Of a DNA stretch of 64,000 bases, positions 19,732 to 29,596 are shown piece after piece. The stretch comes from Salinicola aestuarinus. GTDB lineage: Bacteria > Pseudomonadota > Gammaproteobacteria > Pseudomonadales > Halomonadaceae. Made by a program: the position numbers and the translations under genes. Where the stretch lies: the NCBI RefSeq assembly GCF_003206645.1, contig NZ_PZJP01000008.1:495999-559998 (forward strand), read 5' to 3'. Position 1 is the first letter of the stretch. Each line of letters begins with the position of its first letter. Under the pieces are notes generated by a model, which did not search any database, had not been told where the DNA came from, and saw only the letters and a program-made list of their open reading frames with translations.

Positions 19732-20640
19732 TTACTGAGCGGGCGCCACGACGAACGTCTGGGCAAAGCCCGCGTCACGTAGCGTTGCCCGGATGGCTTG
19801 AAGCGAGGCGATGTCGTCGACCGGACCGACCTGCACACGATAGAGAGAGGCGGCATTGTCGATGCGCACAGGCCGGGACAGCAACCCTTGCAGACGGCTT
19901 TTGAGCGCCCGCGCCTTGTCGGGTGACCCCAGCGCTGCAACCTGTAGGTAACGCTGACCACTGCTGCGACTCGTCGGCGCACCGGGTGAGACAGCACGCG
20001 ACGGGCGTTCGATGACGGGATCGAGCTTGCCCGCGTCAACTTGGGGGGGCGTCGACGCCGCGGAGGCTGCGACCGCAGGGTCAGGCTTGTCACCGTCACC
20101 GTGTTCTTTCGACCACGCGACCGGGTCGATCGCTTCCACCTTCACGCGTCCCGTCCCCCCCTTGAGAATGTCGAGCCTGGCGGCAGCGGCATAGGAAAGG
20201 TCGATCAGCCGGTCCTCATGAAAAGGCCCACGATCGTTGATGCGCACGATGACCGTGCGGTCATTGTCGAGATTGGTGACACGCGCATAGCTCGGCAGCG
20301 GTAGCGTGCGATGAGCCGCCGACATCTTGTACATGTCGTAGGATTCACCGTTGGCCGTGTCGTAACCCTGGAATTTGGTGCCGTACCAGGAAGCCTGACC
20401 GACCGCTTCGTACCCCGTCGGATCGCTCAGGACATGATACGTCTTGCCCCAGACAGTATAAGTGGAGCGGTTGCCGCCCCGAGAGCGAGGCTCCACCCTG
20501 GGAACGGCATCCGGCACGTTGGCGACATCCTGGGGCGACTGTGGGTAGGCGTCATGCGTCTGGGCGTATCGACCGCCCCCCCCGCCGCCGGCGCAACCGG
20601 CCAGAGCGACAAGTAGCATCAGTACCAGTACCCCCCTCAT
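19732..20640 (-). CDS. rlpA: Septal-ring lytic transglycosylase RlpA
   Basis: An outer-membrane lipoprotein of 302 residues. The lipobox is LVALAGC (Cys16), followed by a glycine run. The double-psi beta-barrel domain (about 80-170) keeps ASWYGTKFQG, MSAAHRTLPLPSYARV and INDRGPF with the acidic catalytic residue. The C-terminal SPOR domain (about 225-302) binds denuded glycan at division sites. In Pseudomonas RlpA cleaves such strands. The start codon overlaps the mltB stop as ATGA, so the two are translationally coupled. Confidence 0.94.
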   Translation of the reverse strand: MRGVLVLMLLVALAGCAGGGGGGRYAQTHDAYPQSPQDVANVPDAVPRVEPRSRGGNRSTYTVWGKTYHVLSDPTGYEAVGQASWYGTKFQGYDTANGESYDMYKMSAAHRTLPLPSYARVTNLDNDRTVIVRINDRGPFHEDRLIDLSYAAAARLDILKGGTGRVKVEAIDPVAWSKEHGDGDKPDPAVAASAASTPPQVDAGKLDPVIERPSRAVSPGAPTSRSSGQRYLQVAALGSPDKARALKSRLQGLLSRPVRIDNAASLYRVQVGPVDDIASLQAIRATLRDAGFAQTFVVAPAQ

Positions 20641-21689
20641 GCCCCACCGTCTCGCGCGGTCTGGATTCGCTGCGCCAGCGTCGCGACCGCCATGGCATAG
20701 AGATGACTGTGATTGTATCGGGTGATGACGTAGAAATTGTTGAGCCCCAGCACGTAGCGGCTATGGCCATCCGCGAAATCCAGCGCAATCGGCATGACCG
20801 TATCTGACGGCATCAGGTCACCGGCGGTGGGCTGAATGCCTACCTCGCGCAAGGCGTCGACCCGAGTGTCGGGTGGCTGCGTGCGGTTGAACGTCAATGA
20901 AGGCGGCAGCGCGTCCGGCCCGCTCGCTTCGACCAGCACTGCCTGATTGCGGCGCCAGCCGTGCTCCGCAAAGTAGTTACCGATGCTGCCGATCGCATCC
21001 ACCGGGTTATCCCACAGATCCTTGAGCCCATCGTGGTCGAAGTCCACGGCGTAGGCCTGATAGCTGGTCGGGATGAATTGAGGGTAACCCATGGCGCCCG
21101 CGTAGGAGCCGTAGCGCGAGGCGGGGTCGACACCCTGCCCGAGGGTGATCGCCAGATAGGCTTTGAGCTCACCGCGAAAGAACTTTCCCCGGCTAGGGTG
21201 GTGAAAAGCGAGCGTCGCGAGCGAATCGAGCACGCGATGCGTCCCCTTGTGCCGCCCGTACTGCGTCTCGACGCCGAGAATCGCCACGATCACTTCCGGC
21301 GGCACGCCGTATTCGCGTTCCGCACGCTCCAGCGTCTCCCGATGCGCGTTGAGAAACGCCACGCCCTGACGGATGCGCTCGGGCTGAATGAAGATCTCGC
21401 GGTACTCGTCCCAGCGCAGTCGGCGCTCGGCGGCATGGTTCATCGCCTCGAGCACCTGCGGACGATAATTCGCCTCGCGCATGGTGGACACCAGCGATGC
21501 CTCCTCCAGGCCCTGCTGCTCGAGCGCGTCGAGCATCGTGCGCACCTCGGGGTGGGTCTCGGGGTCGAAATCGTCGTCGGCCGACGCCAGGTTACCCAGC
21601 ATCGTCGAGACGACGAGCGCGCCCATCAGCCATCCTCTGCTCCAACGCATCGCCATGCGCGGCAAACTCCTTGTAATGGCACTCGTCAT
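20637..21689 (-). CDS. mltB: Membrane-bound lytic murein transglycosylase B
   Basis: Cleaves glycan strands to 1,6-anhydro products. It has 350 residues with an N-terminal hydrophobic signal (WLMGALVVSTMLGNLASA). The catalytic glutamate is in ILGVETQYGRHKG, and FIPTSYQAYAVDFDHDG is the MltB/Slt35-type segment. No lipobox cysteine is visible, unlike E. coli MltB, so it may be soluble in the periplasm or anchored by its signal helix. The ATG at 21689 overlaps the rodA stop (TAATG); the alternative ATG at 21656 would drop 11 residues. Confidence 0.93.
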   Translation of the reverse strand: MTSAITRSLPRMAMRWSRGWLMGALVVSTMLGNLASADDDFDPETHPEVRTMLDALEQQGLEEASLVSTMREANYRPQVLEAMNHAAERRLRWDEYREIFIQPERIRQGVAFLNAHRETLERAEREYGVPPEVIVAILGVETQYGRHKGTHRVLDSLATLAFHHPSRGKFFRGELKAYLAITLGQGVDPASRYGSYAGAMGYPQFIPTSYQAYAVDFDHDGLKDLWDNPVDAIGSIGNYFAEHGWRRNQAVLVEASGPDALPPSLTFNRTQPPDTRVDALREVGIQPTAGDLMPSDTVMPIALDFADGHSRYVLGLNNFYVITRYNHSHLYAMAVATLAQRIQTARDGGA

Positions 21690-22831
21690 TAATGATTCAA
21701 CAGGCGGCGGTGCGTGTGAATCGACATGAGAATACCGAAGCCGGCCATCAAGGTCACGCTAGAGGTCCCACCATAACTGACCAGCGGCAATGGCACGCCC
21801 ACCACCGGCAGGATGCCGCTGACCATGCCGACATTGACGAAAACGTAGATGAAAAACGTCAGCACGATGCTGCCCGCCAGCAGGCGGCCGAACGTGTCCT
21901 GAGCCTGGTTGGCCATCACCAGGCCACGTGATACCAGCAACAGATAAAGCAGGAGGATCGTCGCCATACCAATGAGACCGAACTCTTCGCCGAGAACGGC
22001 ACCAATGAAGTCGGTATGGCGCTCGGGCAGGAACTCCAGCTGCGACTGCGTGCCGAGCCCCCATCCCTTGCCTTCGATGCCGCCGCTACCAATCGCCGTT
22101 TTCGACTGGATGATGTTCCAGCCCGCGCCGAGCGGGTCGCTCTCCGGATTGAGAAAGGTCAGCACGCGCTGGCGCTGATAGTTGTGCATGTTGAACCACA
22201 GCATCGGCATCGCCGCGCCGGCCAGCGCGACCAGTGTCAGAATGAATTTCCACGACAGCCCGGCGAGCAAGATAACGAAGACGGCGGCACAGGTGACCAG
22301 CAACGACGTCCCGAGATCCGGCTGGCGGGCGATCAGTCCGACCGGCACCGCGACAATGACGCCGCAGATCAGCAGATCCTTCCAGGAGGGCGGGAGCGGG
22401 CGACGATGCAGGTAGGCAGCGAGCATCATTGGCATGGCGATCTTCATCAGCTCGGAGGGCTGGAAGCGCAGCGGCCCCAGCTCCAGCCAGCGCTGCGCGC
22501 CCATACCGATGTCGCCCATGACTTCGACCGCGATCAGCATCAAAAGCCCCGCCCCATAGGCGAACGGCGTCCACCGATAGAGCAGGCTGGGAGAGAACTG
22601 AGCGAGGATGACGGCCCCCACCAGCGCCACGCCCATTCGGATCGCCTGGCCGGTCGTGGTGGCCTCCGACATCCCGCTGGCGCTATACAGCACCACCAGG
22701 CCGAACGAGATCAGCACGATCAGCGTGCCCAAAAGCCAGGGATCGAGGTGCAGCCGCTGCCAGAGAGAACGTTTGCGCCCGACACGAACCGGCTGCCCTC
22801 GCGGCGCGGCGCGCTGAAAATCAATCGCCAT
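21689..22831 (-). CDS. rodA: Peptidoglycan polymerase RodA (SEDS family)
   Basis: The glycan-polymerising partner of PBP2 in the elongasome. About 380 residues with roughly ten membrane helices. SEDS features include GIGMGAQRWLELG-type DIGMGAQRWLELGPLRFQPS, the loop after RQPDLGTSLLV, and the C-terminal GVPLPLVSYGGTS. I place the start at ATG 22831, which overlaps the mrdA end by 11 bases; the frame extends to an ATG at 22867 deep in mrdA. It is coupled to mltB downstream. Confidence 0.95.
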   Translation of the reverse strand: MAIDFQRAAPRGQPVRVGRKRSLWQRLHLDPWLLGTLIVLISFGLVVLYSASGMSEATTTGQAIRMGVALVGAVILAQFSPSLLYRWTPFAYGAGLLMLIAVEVMGDIGMGAQRWLELGPLRFQPSELMKIAMPMMLAAYLHRRPLPPSWKDLLICGVIVAVPVGLIARQPDLGTSLLVTCAAVFVILLAGLSWKFILTLVALAGAAMPMLWFNMHNYQRQRVLTFLNPESDPLGAGWNIIQSKTAIGSGGIEGKGWGLGTQSQLEFLPERHTDFIGAVLGEEFGLIGMATILLLYLLLVSRGLVMANQAQDTFGRLLAGSIVLTFFIYVFVNVGMVSGILPVVGVPLPLVSYGGTSSVTLMAGFGILMSIHTHRRLLNH

Positions 22832-24716
22832 CGATGCTCTCGACCTCTTCTTTGACGGTGGTGCCATCGGAGGGCGGCTGCTCGTCCCTGGGGAGCAACC
22901 AGCTATCCGTCAGCTCGCGCCCCAGGCCCGATACGCCACCGCCGGCATTCTCGACGATCACAGCGATCGCGATCTGCGGATCCTCTACCGGGGCAAAACC
23001 GATAAACAGCGCGTGATCCCGCAGGCGCTCGGTCAGTTCGTCCGCGTTGTACTTCTGGTTCTGTCCCAGTGAAAAAACCTGCGCCGTGCCAGTCTTGGCC
23101 GCCATGCTGTACTGCAGACCGGCACCGGCCCTTCGCGCTGTCCCTTCCGAGCCATTGACCACGGCTTCCATGCCCTTGAAAACGTCCTGCCACCAGTGTT
23201 CCTTGTCCATGCCTACATCGGCTTTGGTATCCGGAAAAGGCGGCTCCATTGGTTCGTCGCCGACGCGCTTGGCGAGGTGGGGCCGAACCCAGTGACCGCG
23301 ATTGGCAAGCGTCGCGGTCGCTGCCGCCAGCTGAAGCGGCGTGGCCATGAAGTAACCCTGGCCGATCCCGGCGGACAGCGTTTCACCCGGGAACCATACC
23401 TGGTTGTACTTCTCCCGCTTCCACTCGCGCGATGGCATCAACCCTGCCGATGCCCCCTGGACATCCAGCGAGGTCAACTCACCAAAGCCGAAGCGATGCA
23501 TGAAACTCGACAGCCTATCGATGCCCAGACGGTACGCCATCGTGTAGAAGTAGGTATTGTTGGAGACTTCGATCGCGCGCTCCATGTCCACGCGGCCATG
23601 CCCCCAGCGCAGCCAGTTATGATAACGCCGCGTATCGTTGGGGAGCTGGAAATAGCCCGGGTCATAAATGACGTCGTTCGGCTTGACCACGCCGTACTCG
23701 AGCGCCGCGAGCGCCTCGAACGGTTTCACGGTGGATCCCGGCGGGTATTGGCCACGGACCGCGCGATTGAAAAGCGGCAGGTCGTGATCCTGCTGCAGCG
23801 CTTGATAGTCGTCGTAGGAGATACCGGTGACGAACTCGTTGATGTCAAACCCCGGGGCCGAGACCATGGCCAGAATGTCGCCGGTCTTTGGCTGGATGGC
23901 GACAATGGCGCCGCGGCGGCCATCCAGCAGGTCATAGGCCATGTGCTGCAGGTGACTGTCGATGGTGAGCGTCACGTCCTTGCCCGGCTCGGGCGGTGAC
24001 CGGTCCAGCTCTCGCAGCACGCGGCCACGGGCATTGGTCTCGACTTTTCTCACCCCGGCCTCGCCGTGAAGCGCGCTTTCGTAGGTCGACTCGATGCCCG
24101 TTTTGCCGATGAAGTGGGTCCCCGCGTAATTCCCGGGATCGAGGTCCCCCAACTCCTGCTCGTTGATCCGCCCGACGTAACCCAGCACGTGGGACATGAC
24201 GATGGGATCGGGGTAGTAGCGCATCAGCTGCGCCTCGACCTCAACACCACTCAGGAGATACCGGTTGACCGCGAGACGCGCGATCTGGTCTTCGGTCAAA
24301 CCGCTCATCAGCAAGGCGGGCTGGTAGGGGCGCTGACGCTGCAACGAGCGCTCACGCAGCTTGGCGACCTCGCTTTCGGGCAGCCCCAGAATATCGACCA
24401 GACGTTCCAGTGTCTGATCGAGATCGTCGACGCGCTCACGCACCATCGTGAGGTTGTAGGTCGGCCGGTTTTCCGCCAGCAGCTTACCGTTCCGATCATG
24501 GATCAACCCCCGTCGCGGCGGCAGTGGCTCGACGCGCATGCGGTTGTTATCGGACCGGGTGATAAAGACGTCGTGCTCGATGACCTGTAGATAGACCATC
24601 CGGGCAAGCAAACCGCCCGCCATCAGCACAATGATCAGTGCGGCAAGCAGTGAGCGCCGCCGGAACATGCGGATCTCGCGCTCGTGATCCTTGATGTCGG
24701 GACGCCGCTTACGCAT
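22821..24716 (-). CDS. mrdA: Penicillin-binding protein 2
   Basis: The transpeptidase of lateral wall synthesis. It has 631 residues with an N-terminal membrane anchor (about 20-42), a pedestal domain, and the penicillin-binding domain with S328-T-V-K331 (PPGSTVKPFEA), the SNN motif (EVSNNTYFYT) and KTG (AAKTGTAQVF). The ATG at 24716 (MRKRRPDIKDHE) fits family starts; an earlier in-frame start at 24761 would add 15 residues. It is followed by the overlapping rodA, its functional partner. Confidence 0.95.
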   Translation of the reverse strand: MRKRRPDIKDHEREIRMFRRRSLLAALIIVLMAGGLLARMVYLQVIEHDVFITRSDNNRMRVEPLPPRRGLIHDRNGKLLAENRPTYNLTMVRERVDDLDQTLERLVDILGLPESEVAKLRERSLQRQRPYQPALLMSGLTEDQIARLAVNRYLLSGVEVEAQLMRYYPDPIVMSHVLGYVGRINEQELGDLDPGNYAGTHFIGKTGIESTYESALHGEAGVRKVETNARGRVLRELDRSPPEPGKDVTLTIDSHLQHMAYDLLDGRRGAIVAIQPKTGDILAMVSAPGFDINEFVTGISYDDYQALQQDHDLPLFNRAVRGQYPPGSTVKPFEALAALEYGVVKPNDVIYDPGYFQLPNDTRRYHNWLRWGHGRVDMERAIEVSNNTYFYTMAYRLGIDRLSSFMHRFGFGELTSLDVQGASAGLMPSREWKREKYNQVWFPGETLSAGIGQGYFMATPLQLAAATATLANRGHWVRPHLAKRVGDEPMEPPFPDTKADVGMDKEHWWQDVFKGMEAVVNGSEGTARRAGAGLQYSMAAKTGTAQVFSLGQNQKYNADELTERLRDHALFIGFAPVEDPQIAIAVIVENAGGGVSGLGRELTDSWLLPRDEQPPSDGTTVKEEVESIDGD

Positions 24717-24822
24717 CGACCGCGCCCCCGGTCGGCACGACGTCAGTGGCGGGTCGGGCACGGCATTGAGTGGCGTCGGGTAACAGCAAACGTGCGACTC
24801 TCAAGTTCGGAAGTGAACCGGG

Positions 24823-25290
24823 CTAGCGATGGTAGGGATGCCCGGAAAGCAGGGTAAAGGCACGGTAGAGCTGCTCGGCAAGGATCACACGAACCAGCGG
24901 ATGTGGCAGCGTCAACGGCGACAGCGACCAGGACTGTTTCGCGCGCGCGGCGACCCGGGAATCGAGTCCGTCGGGCCCACCAATCAGGAGCGCCACGTCG
25001 TCACCGCCGTGGCGCCACTCGTCGAGGCGGCTCGACAGCTGCTCGGTACTCCATGCCTTCCCTGAGACCTCGAGGGCAACGACATGTTCCCGGTCGCGCA
25101 ATTTTTCGAGCATCCGGTCGCCTTCACTCTGCACGGCTCGCGCGATATCGGCGCCCTTGCCACGGACGCCAGCCGGGATCTCGACGACCTCCAGCGGCAT
25201 GTCACGCGGCAACCGCTTGCGGTAGTTCTCGATACCGGTCTCGACCCAGCCCGGCATCCGTGTCCCCACCGCCAGTAGTCGAATCTTCAA
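24823..25290 (-). CDS. rlmH: 23S rRNA pseudouridine-1915 N3-methyltransferase
   Basis: A SPOUT-fold methyltransferase that modifies helix 69 of 23S rRNA on 70S ribosomes. It has 155 residues, the family length. It carries the knot segments [13 protein letters not shown] and [19 protein letters not shown] and ends in the typical HPYHR. The start is TTG at 25290-25288, overlapping the rsfS stop as TTGA, so it is coupled to rsfS. Confidence 0.95.
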   Translation of the reverse strand: MKIRLLAVGTRMPGWVETGIENYRKRLPRDMPLEVVEIPAGVRGKGADIARAVQSEGDRMLEKLRDREHVVALEVSGKAWSTEQLSSRLDEWRHGGDDVALLIGGPDGLDSRVAARAKQSWSLSPLTLPHPLVRVILAEQLYRAFTLLSGHPYHR

Positions 25291-25664
25291 CCCGAGATCT
25301 CTTGGCGTTCCGTGCGTTCGGTGCCGCGCGCAGCGTCATTCGGCAGGTCGGCCCAGAGGCGCTCGAGGTCGTAGAGCTTGCGCGTGTCGGGCATCATCAC
25401 ATGTGCCACCACGTCACCAAGATCGACGAGCACCCACTCACCCCCCTGCTGACCTTCCACGCCCAAGGGACGAATACCCGCGTCCTTCGCTTTCTCGACA
25501 ACGTTGCCGGCGAGCGCCGAGACGTGCCGCGAGGAGGTGCCGCTGGCGACCACCATGAAATCGGTCACGCTGGTCAGCTCGGCAACATCGAGCTCGACCA
25601 CATCCTGGGCCTTGAGCTCTTCGAGCGCCTCGATGACCAGCGACTTGATAGTATCTTTCTGCAT
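25287..25664 (-). CDS. rsfS: Ribosomal silencing factor RsfS
   Basis: Binds protein L14 of the large ribosomal subunit and blocks subunit joining under starvation. It has 125 residues with the conserved [19 protein letters not shown] core and the [16 protein letters not shown] segment. The C-terminal 15 residues are charged and variable. It lies between nadD and rlmH, the usual arrangement, and overlaps rlmH by 4 bases. Confidence 0.95.
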   Translation of the reverse strand: MQKDTIKSLVIEALEELKAQDVVELDVAELTSVTDFMVVASGTSSRHVSALAGNVVEKAKDAGIRPLGVEGQQGGEWVLVDLGDVVAHVMMPDTRKLYDLERLWADLPNDAARGTERTERQEISG

Positions 25665-25712
25665 ATCGCCTCTTGGGAATCGTCATCCCTTGAAAATCGG
25701 GAGTCGCGCATT

Positions 25713-26426
25713 CTACTCCGATACCCCGACAACGCCAGGGATAGCGGCGACGGCGGATCCCTCGCTGCCATAGAGTGCCTGCTCGGCGATATAGCGTTCG
25801 ACGGCCGGCGGCACCAGATAGCGAATACTTTTGCCTTCACCGACGCGCGAGCGGAGCTCGGTCGCCGAGATGGCCATACGACTCGGCAACTTGAGTCGCA
25901 GCAGACGTCCTGCCGGCGCCGCCATCAGCGCGTCTCGATCCGTCACCTCGCGACCTGCGATCAGGTCGGCAAGTTCGGGCGGCAGCGCCGCCTCGTGATC
26001 CGGCCGATCGAGGACGACGACATGGGCCAGCGAGAAAAGCCGCTCTTTCTCGTGCCAGCTCGGCAATCCCAGAAAGGCATCGTGACCGACCGCCATGACC
26101 AGTCGCGCCTCCTCACCGTAGCGCTCGCGCAAAGAAGCCAGCGTATCGACCGAATAGGAGTGGCCGCTGCGGCGAATTTCGCGGTCGTCGGCAACCAGGC
26201 CCGGCGTATCGCCGATACCCTCGGCGAGCATCTTCAAGCGGTGCATCGAGGACACGCCAGGCGCTTGGCGATGCGGTGGCACGTGGACCGGAATCATGTG
26301 GACGGTATCAAGCGCCAGCGCTTCGCGCAGTTCCACCGCACTCCGCAGATGCCCGAGGTGAACCGGGTCGAAGGTGCCGCCCAGCATGGCGATGCGCGGC
26401 GCCTCCCCTGCCTCACCGGCGGACAT
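25713..26426 (-). CDS. nadD: Nicotinate-nucleotide adenylyltransferase
   Basis: Makes nicotinic acid adenine dinucleotide from NaMN and ATP in NAD synthesis. About 237 residues. The nucleotidyltransferase motif is [13 protein letters not shown], and the second motif is [27 protein letters not shown] (ISATELRSR). I prefer ATG 26426, preceded by GGTGA; a GTG at 26435 in the same frame is possible. Both overlap the end of proA, so translation is probably coupled. Confidence 0.94.
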   Translation of the reverse strand: MSAGEAGEAPRIAMLGGTFDPVHLGHLRSAVELREALALDTVHMIPVHVPPHRQAPGVSSMHRLKMLAEGIGDTPGLVADDREIRRSGHSYSVDTLASLRERYGEEARLVMAVGHDAFLGLPSWHEKERLFSLAHVVVLDRPDHEAALPPELADLIAGREVTDRDALMAAPAGRLLRLKLPSRMAISATELRSRVGEGKSIRYLVPPAVERYIAEQALYGSEGSAVAAIPGVVGVSE

Positions 26427-27696
26427 GACCGTCACCGAACACCACGTATTTACGCGTGGTCAGCCCTTCCAGGCCCACCGGCCCGCGCGCGTGCAACTTG
26501 TTGGTGGAGATTCCGATCTCGGCCCCCAATCCATATTCGAAACCGTCGGCGAAGCGGGTCGAGGCGTTGACGATGACGGAACTGGAATCAACTTCGGCAA
26601 GAAACCGCCTCGCCAGGGTCACGTTCTCGGTAACGATGGCATCGGTATGCTGCGAGCCATAGCGGTTGATGTGCGTCACCGCCTGATCAAAGTCATCGAC
26701 GACCCGCACGGCGAGAATCGGCGCCAGATACTCGGCGGCCCAGTCCGCTTCCTCGGCTTCGAGTGCATCGCTGATCCACTCCCGCGTCACGGGACAGCCA
26801 CGAAGCTCCACGCCCTTGTCGCGATAGATCGTGGCAAGCCTTGGCAACACCGCTGCCACCGCATCGCGATGCACCAGCAACGTTTCCATGGTGTTGCACG
26901 GCGAATAGCGTTGCGTCTTGGCATTGTCGGCGATGGCGACCGCCTTCTCCGGATCGGCCGCCGCATCGATATAGACGTGGCAGACACCATCAAGATGCTT
27001 GATCACCGGGACTGTCGCTTCCTCGGCAACCCGCGAGATAAGCGACTTGCCCCCACGAGGCACGATGACGTCGACAAATTCGGGCATGGTGATCAAGGCC
27101 CCGACCGCCGCACGGTCGGTCGTCGAGACCACCTGGACCGCGGTGACCGCAACGCCCGCGGCTTCGAGTCCGGCCCGGATGCAGCCGGCGATCGCGGCAT
27201 TGCTCGACGCCGACTCCGAACCGCCCCGCAGGATGCAGGCGTTGCCGGACTTCAGACACAGGCTGGCGGCCTCGACGGTGACGTTCGGGCGCGACTCGTA
27301 GATGATGCCGATAACACCCAGCGGCACTCGCATCTGGCCGACCTGAATACCGCTGGGCTGATAGCGAAGCTCATCGATCTGGCCGACCGGGTCCGGCAGC
27401 GCGGCAACCTGGCGCACGCCGGCGATCATGGCGTCGATACGCGCCGGCGTCAGCGCAAGCCGATCGAGCAGCGCATCGCTTAGCCCATTGGCGCGCCCGC
27501 GGGCCAGATCCTCACGGTTGGCATGCTCGAGCGCATCACGAGAGGCGTCGAGGTTCGTGGCGATCGCTTCGAGCGCAGCATTCTTGCGCCCGCTGTCGAT
27601 GCGTCTCAGCGAGGCACTCGCCGCCCGCGCCTCTCGCCCCAGCTGCTGCATGTAGTGGAAAACGTCTTCCACCTTTCCGGTCGCGGTCTGCTGCAT
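26413..27696 (-). CDS. proA: Gamma-glutamyl phosphate reductase
   Basis: The second enzyme of proline synthesis, reducing gamma-glutamyl phosphate to glutamate semialdehyde with NADPH. It has 427 residues with the aldehyde-dehydrogenase-type segments [25 protein letters not shown] and the catalytic cysteine in [12 protein letters not shown]. The C-terminal signature [18 protein letters not shown] is present. It is the first gene of the long minus-strand block and is followed by overlapping nadD. In a halophile proline also matters as an osmolyte. Confidence 0.95.
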   Translation of the reverse strand: MQQTATGKVEDVFHYMQQLGREARAASASLRRIDSGRKNAALEAIATNLDASRDALEHANREDLARGRANGLSDALLDRLALTPARIDAMIAGVRQVAALPDPVGQIDELRYQPSGIQVGQMRVPLGVIGIIYESRPNVTVEAASLCLKSGNACILRGGSESASSNAAIAGCIRAGLEAAGVAVTAVQVVSTTDRAAVGALITMPEFVDVIVPRGGKSLISRVAEEATVPVIKHLDGVCHVYIDAAADPEKAVAIADNAKTQRYSPCNTMETLLVHRDAVAAVLPRLATIYRDKGVELRGCPVTREWISDALEAEEADWAAEYLAPILAVRVVDDFDQAVTHINRYGSQHTDAIVTENVTLARRFLAEVDSSSVIVNASTRFADGFEYGLGAEIGISTNKLHARGPVGLEGLTTRKYVVFGDGHVRR

Positions 27697-27863
27697 GGTG
27701 TGCTATCTCATTGATGTCTTAGAATCCCTGTCCGACGAACGGGCATACGCGCGGCGCCATCTGGCCTCATCGGTATCGGATTGCCGGTGTACGCTCGGCA
27801 ATGGCGCGTGCGATAGTAACTCCCTCGCTCGTGCAACCCGGAACTGGTCCAATATAAGCCACC

Positions 27864-28688
27864 ATGCAAAGCAAGTACAAAAGCCCGGGTTCACGTACCC
27901 TGCTCGTTCTCTGCACCGTCATCGGCGTTGCCATCTGCCTCTTCGGGGAGGGGCCGCTGCGACTGGCAGCGCTACTTGCAGCGGCCATTTTCGGCCTCCT
28001 CCTTTATCGCAAGGGCGTCAGCCAGGACAAACATTGCGCGTTCATCGCTGCAGCCGGCGCGGCCATGCTGGCGACCGGCAACCCCATCGCCCTGGTCTGG
28101 ATCTGGATACTCCCCCTGACCCTGCTCAGTTTCACCGGTCCACTGGGGCTGGCGATCAACGTCGCGGGCTTCGTTGTCGCTTGCGCCTATCTCGGCTGGC
28201 AGCTTCCCTTACCCACCGCGGCCATGGCAGCGCTGATGCTCGCCATCCTCTGGCTGCTGTTCAGTGAGCGCCTGCGGGGGCGTGCGTCGACCTCGCCGCC
28301 CACCGAGGCCACCTGGCTGCTGCCGCCGGCGGCGCTGGAAGTCGATATCCACCATGAACTGCGCCGCGGAGAGCGCGAGTCACTCGCGGCCGAAGTGCTT
28401 GTCTTCGGCTGCGCCCAGTCGACGCCTGAGGACATGACCCAGCTCTGCGCGAGACTCCATGAATATCTCGCGCTCTACGAACGGGCCTATCGCCTCAACG
28501 CCCATGGCGTGGCAGTGATCGTCGTCGCCACCGATAGTGACGCCGCCGCCGAGCGTCGTCGGGAGCTGGAACACGCCGTCCAGCCGCACAAGGTCGTCTC
28601 CGCCATGCCACTGGCCGAGGCCACCCAGCGCTTTGGTCAGCGCAAGCCTACCTCCACCCCGGCTGCGGAGGCGCCGTTATGGCAGTAA
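27864..28688 (+). CDS. Membrane protein with degenerate GGDEF-like domain (first of a pair)
   Basis: A 274-residue protein. The N-terminal half (about 12-135) is hydrophobic, with four to six membrane helices. The C-terminal cytosolic part reads like a shortened diguanylate cyclase fold: EVDIHHELRRGERESLAAEV matches the start of a GGDEF domain, and YERAYRLNAHGVAVIVVATD matches the strand-turn that normally holds GGDEF, here replaced by NAHGV. No catalytic or metal residues remain. The next gene begins 10 bases before this one ends. The family assignment is by eye and needs a profile or structure search. The function is unknown; a c-di-GMP sensor or a structural partner of the next protein is possible. 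Confidence 0.7.
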   Translation: MQSKYKSPGSRTLLVLCTVIGVAICLFGEGPLRLAALLAAAIFGLLLYRKGVSQDKHCAFIAAAGAAMLATGNPIALVWIWILPLTLLSFTGPLGLAINVAGFVVACAYLGWQLPLPTAAMAALMLAILWLLFSERLRGRASTSPPTEATWLLPPAALEVDIHHELRRGERESLAAEVLVFGCAQSTPEDMTQLCARLHEYLALYERAYRLNAHGVAVIVVATDSDAAAERRRELEHAVQPHKVVSAMPLAEATQRFGQRKPTSTPAAEAPLWQ

Positions 28689-29596
28689 GTCGAACCCGGC
28701 GCCTGGCGCAAGGGCTTGCGCTCATGTCACTGGTGGCACTGGCGATCTGGCACTATCTGCTCCGGCACTACGACCTCATCCTGCCGCCGGCACTGCTGGC
28801 GATCGCGCTTCTGGTCTCGATCCCGCTCCAGCGCCTCGGTCGGCTGCGCCAACCGCTGGCCGACTACCTGCTGCTTATCGGCGTCTTCGGATTGTTCGCG
28901 ATAGAGGCGCCGAATACCCAATACGGCATGCTCTGGCTGGGGCTACCGGTCGCCACGAGCTTCCTCCTGCTCACCGTCCCCTTGGCACTGACGCTCAGCC
29001 TGTTCACAACGCCAGCCTGGCTGGCCCTCTTGGGCGATACCCAGCTGACTCTGGTCAATCTGGGACTGGGATGGTGGATGTCACTGGCGACGGCCACCGT
29101 TGCCTGGGCTCTCGCCCGGCGACAGCGCCGCGATGAAGCCGCACTGAACCCCCGCCGTCACGGCCTGGGCGCTGCCGAGTTGACACGGGCTCTGGAGATG
29201 GAGGTCTCGCGCGCGCAGGCGCTCGCGAAACCCCTGAGCGTCCTTGTGCTTTACGTCCCCCAGCTGGAGCACGTCAACGACCAGTTCGGTAACCGGCTGC
29301 GCCAAACGCTCTCGGAGACGTTCATCGGTCTGGTTGCCGACAATAGCCGCCATAGCGATTTCTTCGGCGAACCGCAGAGTCACGTTTTCTGGCTGATCAT
29401 GCCCAACGCCGACGAAGCGGGGGCAGCCGTTGCCGGACGACGTCTCGCTGAGGCGGTCAGCACCATTGAGCGCCCGGAATCCGGCGCTCTGGAGAGCGTC
29501 AACCGCATCTGCTCGTTACGCTCGGAGGAGACGGCGCTCGCGTTCGCTCAGCGCTTGCAACTCGCAGCCAATAAACTGCTGGAACCCAACGTTTGA
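28679..29596 (+). CDS. Membrane protein with catalytically dead GGDEF domain (second of a pair)
   Basis: A 305-residue protein with about five N-terminal membrane helices (10-150) and a C-terminal domain (about 160-270) that aligns with diguanylate cyclases. ELTRALEMEVSRAQALAKPL matches the first helix, QLEHVNDQFGN matches FKxINDxYGH, and HSDFFGEPQSHVFWLIMP matches the SD..aRyGGDEFavllP strand. GGDEF is replaced by QSHVF, and both metal-binding aspartates of the lDxD strand are lost (Tyr and Pro). It cannot make c-di-GMP. It overlaps the gene before by 10 bases and the DedA-PAP2 gene after by 4 bases. Confidence 0.75.
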   Translation: MAVSRTRRLAQGLALMSLVALAIWHYLLRHYDLILPPALLAIALLVSIPLQRLGRLRQPLADYLLLIGVFGLFAIEAPNTQYGMLWLGLPVATSFLLLTVPLALTLSLFTTPAWLALLGDTQLTLVNLGLGWWMSLATATVAWALARRQRRDEAALNPRRHGLGAAELTRALEMEVSRAQALAKPLSVLVLYVPQLEHVNDQFGNRLRQTLSETFIGLVADNSRHSDFFGEPQSHVFWLIMPNADEAGAAVAGRRLAEAVSTIERPESGALESVNRICSLRSEETALAFAQRLQLAANKLLEPNV

